DNA from: Planctomycetota bacterium
GTDB taxonomy: Bacteria > Planctomycetota > Phycisphaerae > Sedimentisphaerales > Anaerobacaceae
Assembly: GCA_022567055.1 (NCBI GenBank)
Contig: JADFHU010000195.1
Span: 1 to 8,683 of the forward strand
Reading direction: 5' to 3'
DNA length: 8,683 nt
The notes beneath the pieces were generated by a model, which did no database searches, was not told where the DNA came from, and saw nothing but the letters and a program-made list of their open reading frames with translations. The number at the start of each line of letters is the position of its first letter. Position 1 is the stretch's first letter. Shown here one piece after another: positions 1 through 6,144 of the stretch. The position numbers and the translations under genes are program-made.

Positions 1-746
1 CTCTGACGCACCAGAAACGTCTCGACTTCATCTACCAAAACGACGTGCATATCGCCCGGCTGCTGGACTATCTCAAAACCACTGCCGATCCCCGCCGTCC
101 GGGAGAAGCGTTGATCGCAAACACGCTCTTTATCTTCACCAGCGACAACGGTTCGGAAAACGGGAACAAACAATTCACCGGCCCGTTACGCAGCAACAAA
201 GGATCGACCTACGACGGAGGCCACCGTGTGCCCTTCATCGCAAGTTGGCCCGCCGGAGGTGTGGGTGACGGAAATGCCGAGACACCGGGGGATACCTGTC
301 AACGTCTGCTGTCGCTCACGGACATGTTCGCGACCATAGCAGACATACTCGCAAAGCCGCTGCCGCCCCTCAAAGGCAATGCCTGTGGTGCAGAAGACAG
401 CGTCAGCCAACTCGCCGCGCTGAGAGGCAGGGCTTTCCGTCCCCGCATACCGATCTTTCCCAACGACCACAAAGAGGCCTCGAAGAGAAAAGCCGATAAA
501 CGCGCGTGGGTTGCGGTGCGGTCCAACGCTGCGCCCCTCCCCGGCAAGTGGAAGCTGTTTCTCGATCACCACTTCGCCTTCGATCAAGAACTCAATCCGA
601 AAGAGCTCTACAATTTGGACGATGACCCCATGGAAGCCACTAACCTGCTGAACCGTCCCCCATACCGGGCCGTCGTTGATTTCTTGCTCAAGCAGGCCAG
701 TCTCGCCGCGGGAGATGGCGGTTCAACGAGACATTTGCAACAATGA
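1..746 (+). CDS. Arylsulfatase-type sulfatase, C-terminal part (5' end outside window)
   Basis: The reading frame is open from base 3 (about 247 residues visible) to TGA at 744-746, so the gene begins before the window. The GTG at 45 is internal, because the codons upstream of it already read as sulfatase (QNDVHIARLLDYL). Visible family landmarks are the metal-site stretch FTSDNGSENG, followed by SNKGSTYDGGHRVPFIASWP, which matches the usual sulfatase 'GKG-x-EGG-x-RVP' region. Then come SLTDMFATIADIL and a C-terminal GKWKLFLD...ELYNLDDDPMEATNL, the normal end of family S1 sulfatases. The N-terminal half with the formylglycine Cys motif is not in view. The family hydrolyses sulfate esters, usually on glycans, after export. 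The stop overlaps the start of the next sulfatase, so the two are almost certainly co-transcribed. The substrate cannot be read from this part. Confidence 0.95.
   Translation, partial: LTHQKRLDFIYQNDVHIARLLDYLKTTADPRRPGEALIANTLFIFTSDNGSENGNKQFTGPLRSNKGSTYDGGHRVPFIASWPAGGVGDGNAETPGDTCQRLLSLTDMFATIADILAKPLPPLKGNACGAEDSVSQLAALRGRAFRPRIPIFPNDHKEASKRKADKRAWVAVRSNAAPLPGKWKLFLDHHFAFDQELNPKELYNLDDDPMEATNLLNRPPYRAVVDFLLKQASLAAGDGGSTRHLQQ
743..746 (+). other. ATGA stop/start overlap of the two sulfatases
   Basis: The TGA of the upstream sulfatase (744-746) overlaps the ATG of the downstream one (743-745). This four-base overlap is a standard arrangement for translational coupling and, with the weak ribosome binding site upstream, supports re-initiation from the first gene. 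Confidence 0.9.
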
Positions 747-2704
747 AGACACGCAACACGATTCAACTCCTGGCTGTGCTGCATGCGGCCCTGACGCTGA
801 ACCTGAGCGTTGCAGAACAGAAGCACCCGAACATTCTCCTCATCCTCGTCGACGACCTCAAGCCGGCACTGGGTTGTTATGGTGATCCAGTGGCAAAGAC
901 GCCCAACATGGACGCCCTGGCGGCGCGAGGGATGCGCTTCGACCGCGCCTACTGCAACCAGGCGGTGTGTGCCCCGTCGCGCTTTACCTTGATGCTGGGA
1001 TCGCACTCGACCTCCACCGGGCTTTACAACCTGGGCAGTCATCTGCGCGGCCTGGTGCCGGACGCCGTCACGCTACCGCAGTATTTCGCCAGGCAGGGCT
1101 ATCGCACCGAGTCGCTGGGCAAGGTGTTTCACATCGGACATGGCAATCAGGGCGATCCGCAGTCGTTCAGCGTGCCGCACTTCAAGGACAAAGTCATAGA
1201 GTATCTCGATCCTACGAGCACGGAGGGAGGAAAACTCACCCGAGAAGAAGCGCTGTTTACCAATCAGAAACTGGGGCAGATCAGATCGCTGCCACGCGGG
1301 GCAGCCTTTGAGTCGCCTGTCGCCAAGGACACAGATTACGCCGACGGGCGCGTGGCCGAGGAGACCATCCGCCGACTCGAGGCGGCGAGGAACCGACGGG
1401 ACAGCAACGACACACCCTTCTTCATCGCGGCCGGCTTTGTCCGCCCACACCTGCCCTTTTCTGCCCCCAAGAGATACTGGGACATGTACGACCCGGCCAA
1501 GTTGCCGATGCCGGAATATGAAGAAGCCCCCAAGGGCGCGCCGGCCGTCGCCGTCAAACGAGGCGGAGAAATCAGGGCCTACAAGCCGGTGCCAACCCAT
1601 GGCGAGATAAGCCAGACACTCAAGCGGCGGCTTATTCACGGCTACTACGCCAGCACCAGTTTCGTCGATGCCCAGATTGGCAAGGTGATCCGAGCGCTCG
1701 ATCGACTCCGGCTTGCCGACAACACCATCATCGTGCTTTGGGGCGACCACGGGTTTCATCTAGGTGACCTCGGCATCTGGACCAAGCACACCAACTACGA
1801 ACAGGCCAATCGCATTCCCATTCTGATCATCGCGCCGGGCGTGACCACGCCCGGTTCCTCGACAGAACAACCGGCCGAGAGTGTGGACATCTACCCGACC
1901 TTGGCCGAACTGGCCGGTCTCAAGCCACCCAGCGGGCCGCAGCCCATCGATGGCGTGAGCCTGGTCCCGGTCTTGAAGAACCCTGCCGTCCGCGTCCGCG
2001 ACCACGCCTATCACGCCTACCCCCGCAAGAAACTCGGCAGGGCCATTCGCACCGAGCGCTATCGATTGGTCGAATGGCGACCACTAGGTGAACCCGAGGC
2101 GCATGCCGAATATGAACTCTACGACTACGAATCGGATCCGCTGGAGAGAAAGAATCTCGTGGCGGACATGCCGAGCGTCTTGCGAAAACTGAAGGAGACG
2201 CTGGCGACTTACCCCGCTCCGATCGCCTCATCCAAAAACCGACGCCGTCCTGTGGCCGCTTCTCCGCAAATTGCACACAAGCCGCTCACCATCTCGGCGT
2301 ACGTGAGGCCGGCAAGCCCCAACGGCGTCATCCTCGCCCAGGGCGGTGACAGGCAGGGTTACGCCCTGCACTTCCTCGACGGCAAGGCGGCCTTCGACGT
2401 TCGCATCGATGGCAAGGTCACGCGTGTCATGATGAAGAAGCGCGTTAAAGGCCTCATCCGGCTTGAGGCAACGCTCAATCGCAAAACGATGAGCCTCTCT
2501 GTCAACGCCAACATGCCGCCCATCAGCCGGGTGGGTATCCAGAAGCGCGACCTCAGCCACACGGCCCAAACCATCAACCAGCGGGGCACAACCATCGTAC
2601 CGCTGGAGGTGCGCCCCATGGCGAACGGAGACGTCACCATCCGCGCCAAGGACCCCGACTACGCCACCCCGGGTCCCGACGAGGCGCAGCAGTTCTTGGA
2701 TTGA
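743..2704 (+). CDS. Iduronate-2-sulfatase-like exported sulfatase with C-terminal extension
   Basis: The protein has 653 residues. Residues 1-25 look like a signal peptide (basic MKTRN, hydrophobic core, VAEQ), supporting the ATG at 743; only a weak GAGA (728-731) precedes it. The sulfatase domain starts at HPNILLILVDDLKP, with metal-ligand Asp at 37-38. The active-site motif CAPSR at 76-80 carries Cys76, the residue converted to formylglycine in this family. WGDHGFHLGD (Asp335, His336) and the following WTKHTNYEQANRIP are typical of iduronate-2-sulfatases, as is TESLGKVFHIGH. The core ends near residue 485 (ELYDYESDPLERKNL). A basic/proline linker follows, then a segment from about 513 (LTISAYVRP...GVILAQGG...GYALHFLDG) resembling the LamG/ConA-like beta-sandwich tail of many planctomycete-type sulfatases. 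The last 70 residues do not match what I know of that tail. Likely role: removal of sulfate from uronic-acid-containing or similar glycans. Iduronate itself as substrate is uncertain. Confidence 0.95.
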   Translation: MKTRNTIQLLAVLHAALTLNLSVAEQKHPNILLILVDDLKPALGCYGDPVAKTPNMDALAARGMRFDRAYCNQAVCAPSRFTLMLGSHSTSTGLYNLGSHLRGLVPDAVTLPQYFARQGYRTESLGKVFHIGHGNQGDPQSFSVPHFKDKVIEYLDPTSTEGGKLTREEALFTNQKLGQIRSLPRGAAFESPVAKDTDYADGRVAEETIRRLEAARNRRDSNDTPFFIAAGFVRPHLPFSAPKRYWDMYDPAKLPMPEYEEAPKGAPAVAVKRGGEIRAYKPVPTHGEISQTLKRRLIHGYYASTSFVDAQIGKVIRALDRLRLADNTIIVLWGDHGFHLGDLGIWTKHTNYEQANRIPILIIAPGVTTPGSSTEQPAESVDIYPTLAELAGLKPPSGPQPIDGVSLVPVLKNPAVRVRDHAYHAYPRKKLGRAIRTERYRLVEWRPLGEPEAHAEYELYDYESDPLERKNLVADMPSVLRKLKETLATYPAPIASSKNRRRPVAASPQIAHKPLTISAYVRPASPNGVILAQGGDRQGYALHFLDGKAAFDVRIDGKVTRVMMKKRVKGLIRLEATLNRKTMSLSVNANMPPISRVGIQKRDLSHTAQTINQRGTTIVPLEVRPMANGDVTIRAKDPDYATPGPDEAQQFLD

Positions 2705-2736
2705 GAGGTACCCGATCGCTCCTATTCAATGGATCC

Positions 2737-2844
2737 TGACCGAACGCGCCGCACCACCGCGGTTTCGATCATTTCTACGGCACGAGCGAAGGCGACTCCG
2801 ATCGCTTCGCTCCCGTCGACCTCCAAACGGGCTCAATTGACTGA
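2737..2844 (+). pseudogene. Decayed fragment of a third sulfatase
   Basis: Between an in-frame TGA (2737-2739) and another TGA (2842-2844), the frame starting at 2740 reads PNAPHHRGFDHFYGTSEG and continues DSDRFAPVDLQTG. The stretch RGFDHFYGT (2758-2784) matches the conserved region just after the 'GKWHLG' motif of arylsulfatases, normally written as x-RGFDxFYG. There is no start codon, no flanking sulfatase sequence and no room for a domain, so this is a remnant. It breaks off exactly where direct repeat D begins (2832), suggesting that a deletion or insertion at the repeat removed the rest. The identification rests on about nine residues; chance similarity is possible but unlikely next to two intact sulfatases. 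Confidence 0.55.
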
Positions 2845-2861
2845 ACGTTTCCAGCGACGCC
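2832..2861 (+). repeat. Direct repeat D, copy 1
   Basis: Thirty bases matching 5276-5305 with two differences; the shared core is TTGACTGAACGTTTCC followed by AGCGAC. Weaker similarity may continue to about 2877. It is not obviously palindromic. It abuts the sulfatase remnant on its left. Nature unknown; it may be the edge of a larger eroded element. Confidence 0.7.
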
Positions 2862-3058
2862 CCGTTATGCCAGATTCATTCAGCTTCCAAGCCTGCCAAC
2901 GCCAACTCGCCCAGGGAGTCGCGTAGGTTGATGCTGGCCTGAGAGCATGTGTGAGACCATGCAGACTGAAAAGGGAGCTATTGTCTACCGACTTGAAACG
3001 GAGTCCTACAACCCGTTGGTTTGTATCTGACACCGCCATATCATATACTTTTTAATAG
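2862..3058. other. Non-coding stretch without recognised features
   Basis: No convincing reading frame or RNA gene. The only structure seen is a weak GCATG/CATGC inverted repeat at 2945-2962. The last 20 bases before element A are AT-rich. Confidence 0.5.
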
Positions 3059-3244
3059 TTAGGGATCGGCAATAAATAACTTGGACATTTTGGGGTTCAA
3101 GTGTGCCGTATATTTGGTCGCGCCCGATTGAGCGATACCACAGGCGTAGCTGTTCTACGTCGCGGATGTCGCGATTGAGAAGCGATCCAAGATGGGGTGC
3201 AATTGGACATTCAAAAGTACAAGTTATTTCTTGCCGGTCCCTTA
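3059..3244 (+). repeat. Palindromic element A, copy 1 (186 bp, MITE/REP-like)
   Basis: The 25-bp ends 3059-3083 and 3220-3244 are imperfect inverted repeats (22 of 25 pair; left end begins TTAGGGATCGGCAATAAATA). Pairing continues inward in weaker form to about 3121/3181, so the whole unit can fold into one long hairpin. Inside lies the motif GATTGAGCGA (3126-3135) and a core hairpin CGTAG-CTGTT-CTACG (3145-3159). A second copy, with about 60 extra internal bases, is at 4715-4960 in the same orientation. It contains no gene. The form fits a non-autonomous element mobilised by an enzyme encoded elsewhere; I do not recognise a named family. Confidence 0.85.
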
Positions 3245-3380
3245 ATGGGGGTGGTTAGTCGAAAAATCATGGGTACGAGCCTTACTGTTTTGGCTTAAAT
3301 CTCATGGTCTGTTCGACCGATAACGTTGGGCTGAGCCATACGATGCTCCGATGGTGGGCGAGTGAAACAAGTCAAGTCTG

Positions 3381-3544
3381 CTTAGAGCCCCTACGCAAAA
3401 TGATCGTCGCACCGAGAGCGAGCGTTTTTGCCTCTGGCAAGGAAGGCGAAGCAGGCCATCCGAGGATGGTCGATGGAGCCTGACGCCGTCCAGAGGAAAA
3501 ATAAGTCACTCGAATGCAGACTCATTTTGCGTAGGTGCTCTTAG
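3381..3544 (+). repeat. Palindromic element B, copy 1 (164 bp, MITE/REP-like)
   Basis: The 23-bp ends 3381-3403 and 3522-3544 are inverted repeats with two mismatches (CTTAGAGCCCCTACGCAAAA at the left). Nested pairings inside are TTTTT/AAAAA (3425-3429/3497-3501), CCTCTGG/CCAGAGG (3431-3437/3490-3496), GGCG/CGCC (3445-3448/3484-3487), CAGG/CCTG (3452-3455/3479-3482) and an apical CCATC-CGAG-GATGG (3456-3469). A copy of identical length lies at 5107-5270. The element ends 63 bp before the peptidase start codon, so its right arm could influence that gene's promoter; I see no clear promoter in it. Confidence 0.88.
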
Positions 3545-3570
3545 ACACAATTCTGTTTTGAAACTGCACA

Positions 3571-3584
3571 TGGATTGTAATCCA
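3571..3584. promoter_or_regulatory. Short palindrome upstream of the peptidase, possible operator
   Basis: TGGATT-GT-AATCCA is a perfect 6-bp inverted repeat, 23 bp before the start codon, between element B and the ribosome binding site. It could bind a repressor or form a small hairpin. No regulator is known, and one such palindrome could arise by chance. Confidence 0.25.
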
Positions 3585-3593
3585 CAGATACAG

Positions 3594-3599
3594 AAAGGA
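3594..3599 (+). promoter_or_regulatory. Ribosome binding site of the peptidase gene
   Basis: AAAGGA lies 8 bases before the ATG at 3608, a normal Shine-Dalgarno position. It supports this start over any internal one and fits the signal peptide that begins there. Confidence 0.7.
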
Positions 3600-3607
3600 A
3601 CAGCATC

Positions 3608-4675
3608 ATGACTAGACAGGTCTTTTTGAAGGCGATGGTGACCGCTGTCGCGGTGTTTGGACTCTTGGTTTTTCCGAGCGTTTTAACTGCTCAGGGAAAT
3701 AGCGCATCTGCTTTTGCGCGTGTCAAAGAAGTCCAGGAGCGGAACACGGATAAACTCCTGGCCATAAATGGCGTGGTCGGTACCGCAATTGGTCGGGGTC
3801 AGGGTGGTCAACCGGTCATGCTGGTACTCTTGGAGGTTGGTGGCGTTTCCACTATTCCTAACAGCCTTGAAGGAGTGCCGGTTCGACCCTTGGTGATTGG
3901 AAAGATCTACGCAGTAGCCAAACCTGCCGGCAAGGGAGGCGGCAAGGGAGGCGGTGGGGGCGGCGAGGAGCCACCGCCTGATCCAACGTCGAGATGGCCA
4001 CGAGCAGTACCTATCGGCGTCTCGACCGGCCACCCGAGTATCACCGCCGGAACCCTCGGGTGCCGACTGACGGATGGTATCAACGTCTATGCCCTCAGCA
4101 ACAACCATGTGTATGCAAACAAAAATCTGGCTTTCATAGGTGACCCTGTCATCCAGCCGGGCACGTTTGACGGCGGTTCGACTCCCGGTGACACGATAGG
4201 CACGCTTATTGGTTTCGAGCCTATAGATTTCTCCGGTGGTGACAACACCATCGATGCCGCCATCGCCGTCAGTTCGACAGCCCTTCTTGGCAATGCCACC
4301 CCGTCCGACGGCTACGGCCGGCCAAAAACAAAAACCGTATCACCTTATATCAACCAGAAGGTAAAGAAATACGGACGGACAACTGGTTTTACCAAAGGAC
4401 AGGTCGTCGCCTTAAACGCCGTCGTTAATGTCAATTACAGTTATGAGTCAGGTTGGGTGGCTCGCTTCGTGAATCAGATCGTCATATCACCGGGAAGTTT
4501 CAGTGCACCCGGCGATTCGGGGTCGTTGGTTGTTGTTGACGGGAAGGGCAAGGAGAAGGCAGACGATCGCAAGCCCGTCGGTCTACTCTTCGCCGGCAGT
4601 TCCCTCTATACTATTGCCAATCCGATGGACGCCGTACTCGCTCGATTTGTTGGTTTGACCGTTGATGGCGATTAA
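3608..4675 (+). CDS. Exported trypsin-like serine peptidase
   Basis: The protein has 355 residues. Residues 1-28 are a signal peptide (basic start, hydrophobic AVAVFGLLVFPSVLTA). An N-terminal domain (about 35-103) has the pattern NTDKLLAINGVVGTAIGRG ... VPVRPLVIGKIYA, seen as a prodomain-like module in this type of secreted peptidase. A low-complexity linker GKGGGKGGGGGGEEPPPDP (108-126) joins it to the trypsin-like domain. The triad is readable as His167 in LSNNHVYA, Asp216 in NTIDAAIA and Ser304 in APGDSGS. GTLGCRLTD and KKYGRTTGFTKG fit the chymotrypsin-fold (S1-like) peptidases known from environmental bacteria. Likely acts outside the cytoplasm; substrate unknown. It stands alone between two repeat-filled gaps, with element B ending 63 bp upstream and element A starting 39 bp after the stop. 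Its base composition is visibly less GC-rich than the sulfatases. Confidence 0.92.
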   Translation: MTRQVFLKAMVTAVAVFGLLVFPSVLTAQGNSASAFARVKEVQERNTDKLLAINGVVGTAIGRGQGGQPVMLVLLEVGGVSTIPNSLEGVPVRPLVIGKIYAVAKPAGKGGGKGGGGGGEEPPPDPTSRWPRAVPIGVSTGHPSITAGTLGCRLTDGINVYALSNNHVYANKNLAFIGDPVIQPGTFDGGSTPGDTIGTLIGFEPIDFSGGDNTIDAAIAVSSTALLGNATPSDGYGRPKTKTVSPYINQKVKKYGRTTGFTKGQVVALNAVVNVNYSYESGWVARFVNQIVISPGSFSAPGDSGSLVVVDGKGKEKADDRKPVGLLFAGSSLYTIANPMDAVLARFVGLTVDGD

Positions 4676-4681
4676 AGACAG

Positions 4682-4710
4682 CGGGTTCCGATTTATCGGC
4701 AAGGAAACCG
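4682..4710. terminator. Stem-loop just after the peptidase stop, weak terminator candidate
   Basis: Nested inverted repeats start 6 bases after the stop: CCGAT/ATCGG (4688-4699), flanked by GGTTCC on the left and GGAAACC on the right. There is no T-tract behind it, so it is not a classical intrinsic terminator. It could stabilise the mRNA end. The long hairpin of element A, which starts at 4715, might serve the same purpose. Confidence 0.3.
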
Positions 4711-4714
4711 GCTG

Positions 4715-4960
4715 TTAGGGATCGGCAATAAATAAGTTGGACAATTTGGGGTCCAAGTGTGCCCCATATTGGGTCGCGCCCGATTGAGCGAAACCACAGG
4801 CGTAGCCGTTCTACGTCGCGGATTGCTTGAGATGCTTTTTATGCTGCTATCGCAGCCAGCTTTGCTCCAAGGAAGCCGCTGTTTTCGCGATTGAGAAGCG
4901 ATCCAAGATGGGGTGCAATTGGGCATTCAAAAGTCCAAGTTATTTCTTGCCGGTCCCTTA
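4715..4960 (+). repeat. Palindromic element A, copy 2 (246 bp, with extra internal module)
   Basis: The ends 4715-4739 and 4936-4960 are the same inverted repeats as in the copy at 3059-3244, and pairing extends about 63 bp inward (CCCCATATTGGGTCGC opposite GCGATCCAAGATGGGG). GATTGAGCGA (4782-4791) and the core hairpin CGTAG-CCGTT-CTACG (4801-4815) are conserved. Unlike the first copy it carries about 60 extra bases (about 4824-4883) with their own hairpin GCTGC-TATC-GCAGC (4843-4856). CTG flanks both ends, possibly a 3-bp target duplication, though this is weak. Confidence 0.87.
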
Positions 4961-5106
4961 CTGTCACACTGTTGGAAGCCAGTCCCGGATGCTTGGTTTA
5001 TGCAAGCTACTGCTATTGTCATTTCCGCTAATAATCACTGCTCTTTCGATGGCGATGAGGACAGTTTAAAGTCAAACCTCGCAATAGTACAAACACTCTG
5101 CGACCT

Positions 5107-5270
5107 CTAAGAGTGCCTATCAAAATGAATCGTCGCACTGAAAACGAGCGTTTCTGTGTCTGGCAAGGAAGGCGAAGCAGGCCGTCCGAGGACGGTCGAT
5201 GGAGCCTGACGCCGTCCAGACACAGAAAAAGCCGTTTGAATGCAGAGTCATTTTGCGTAGGGGCTCTAAG
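5107..5270 (+). repeat. Palindromic element B, copy 2 (164 bp)
   Basis: Same length, order of parts and orientation as the copy at 3381-3544. The right end (5248-5270) matches the other copy well; the left end (5107-5128) is more worn, with one base missing. The outer stem is now a perfect 13-bp inverted repeat (TTTCTGTGTCTGG at 5151-5163 with 5216-5228). The apical hairpin is CCGTC-CGAG-GACGG (5182-5195). Differences between the copies fall on paired positions and preserve pairing. It ends 5 bp before direct repeat D. Confidence 0.88.
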
Positions 5271-5275
5271 AAGCG

Positions 5276-5305
5276 CTCGATTGACTGAACGTTTCCAGCG
5301 ACACC
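5276..5305 (+). repeat. Direct repeat D, copy 2
   Basis: Matches 2832-2861 at 28 of 30 positions, same strand, with weaker similarity possibly running to about 5319. Here it lies between elements B and E, whereas the first copy adjoins the sulfatase remnant. Confidence 0.7.
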
Positions 5306-5325
5306 AAAGTTGTCCAAATCAGAAA

Positions 5326-5380
5326 GTAGGGGCTGCAAGCCTCCTTGCCTGAATCGGACGTCACTGTCCGCAGCCCCTAC
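5326..5380. repeat. Compact three-way-junction palindrome E (55 bp)
   Basis: A perfect 11-bp inverted repeat (GTAGGGGCTGC at 5326-5336, GCAGCCCCTAC at 5370-5380) encloses two smaller hairpins, GCAAG-CCTC-CTTGC (5335-5348, sharing two bases with the outer arm) and CGGAC-GTCACT-GTCCG (5355-5370). The outer arm shares AGCCCCTACGC with the terminal repeat of element B, so E may be a related or minimal form. It is not a tRNA: no anticodon arm or T-loop consensus. Confidence 0.75.
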
Positions 5381-5937
5381 GCGAAGAAGGAAAAGCTCCA
5401 CGTTGATTAAGGCTGGTACTGCTCTGCTTCTCTGTGGCCACAAGCCGACTGCACTGGCGAATCTCTGCCGTTCTCGCTGAAATTCCCTAGCGGCTTGAGC
5501 GACCCTGCGCGGACGCCTCAAGGCTGCCATTTTTCTGCGCGAGCCCTTCGGTAAGCATGCGTCAGGCGCGATGTCCTTCAAACCGTCAAAAGCGTTTCTC
5601 CCCCCGTAGGATGACAGTACGCGTCCAGGCTTGGTCTTCTTTCACTCTCGCCTATAGCTTGACCTTGGGGAATTCCTGCATGGCGCTAGAATCGATGTAT
5701 GGGAAACATTGAGCCCCCACGGGCACTGTGTGACTTTTTTCTCCCACGTCCTGACATTTCAAGAAACGTGATGTGCCATCGAGCGTATAGTATATCCCAC
5801 TTTTCATTTATTCAAAATGCATGACACCGGAATTTAGTTATCCTCACTATTGTCCGATAAACCTCCTCTTGAAGATTCAAGTGTTTGAGAATAATCTGCT
5901 GTACCTCTGTTAGCGCGGCACGTAAGGAAGGTTAATC
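5381..5937. other. 557-bp stretch without recognised gene
   Basis: No supported reading frame. A minus-strand frame crosses its left part but runs through elements E and B2, so it is not taken as a gene. One inverted repeat is visible, CTTGAG/CTCAAG (5494-5499/5517-5522). The right part (about 5770-5937) is distinctly AT-richer than the rest of the window. Remnants of older elements are possible but not identifiable by eye. Confidence 0.5.
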
Positions 5938-6144
5938 ACTAGAAGTTTATCCCAAAACCTGTTTTGTAACGAGATTGAGCGAAAAGGCCGTGGAAAACTC
6001 AGAGGTGGACGCCGAAGGCGCCAGCGAAGCGGCCATTGCTCGGCGGCGTACTGAAGTACGTCGAGAACCTTTTTCGCCGACAGCGCCGATCCACGGGCTT
6101 TGCAGCCAATCGTAGTCGAAAGAGGTTTTGGGATGACTTCTAGT
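5938..6144 (+). repeat. Palindromic element C (207 bp, MITE/REP-like)
   Basis: The ends 5938-5960 and 6123-6144 are inverted repeats with one indel and one mismatch (ACTAGAAGTTTATCCCAAAA at the left; the right arm reads AGGTTTTGGGATGACTTC). Inner pairings include CCGTGG/CCACGG (5988-5993/6091-6096), GCGAAAAGG with 6068-6077, and an apical CGTAC-TGAA-GTACG (6047-6060). The motif GATTGAGCGA (5973-5982) and the GGCGTA...TACGTCG core are shared with element A although the ends differ. Single copy in this window. Confidence 0.82.

Noticed and set aside
186..2649. Several minus-strand and out-of-frame reading frames over the two sulfatase genes
   Set aside because: They lie opposite or inside genes with clear sulfatase motifs. 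Their translations are Arg/Ala/Gly/Ser-rich, without recognisable domains, as expected for antisense frames in GC-rich DNA.
2729..2926. 65-residue frame after the second sulfatase
   Set aside because: It uses a different frame from the one carrying the sulfatase remnant, runs into repeat D, and has no domain or ribosome binding site.
3526..3556. Promoter TTGCGT with ATTCTG at the end of element B1 driving the peptidase
   Set aside because: The -10 hexamer is too far from consensus to support; kept only as a possibility that B1 affects expression.
4827..5110. Two overlapping plus-strand frames of 65-80 residues
   Set aside because: They are formed by the right half of element A copy 2 and the following non-coding gap; the sequence is explained by palindromic structure, not coding.
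3059..5270. CRISPR array
   Set aside because: The repeats are long, few, palindromic and far apart, with no regular short spacers and no cas genes.
5326..5380. tRNA gene
   Set aside because: The cloverleaf-like fold is only 55 bp, lacks T-loop and D-loop consensus and has no anticodon arm of normal form.
5113..5581. Frames of 79 (+) and 153 (-) residues across elements B2, D and E
   Set aside because: Most of their length is palindromic repeat, and the equivalent frame is not preserved in the B1 copy. No recognisable protein family.
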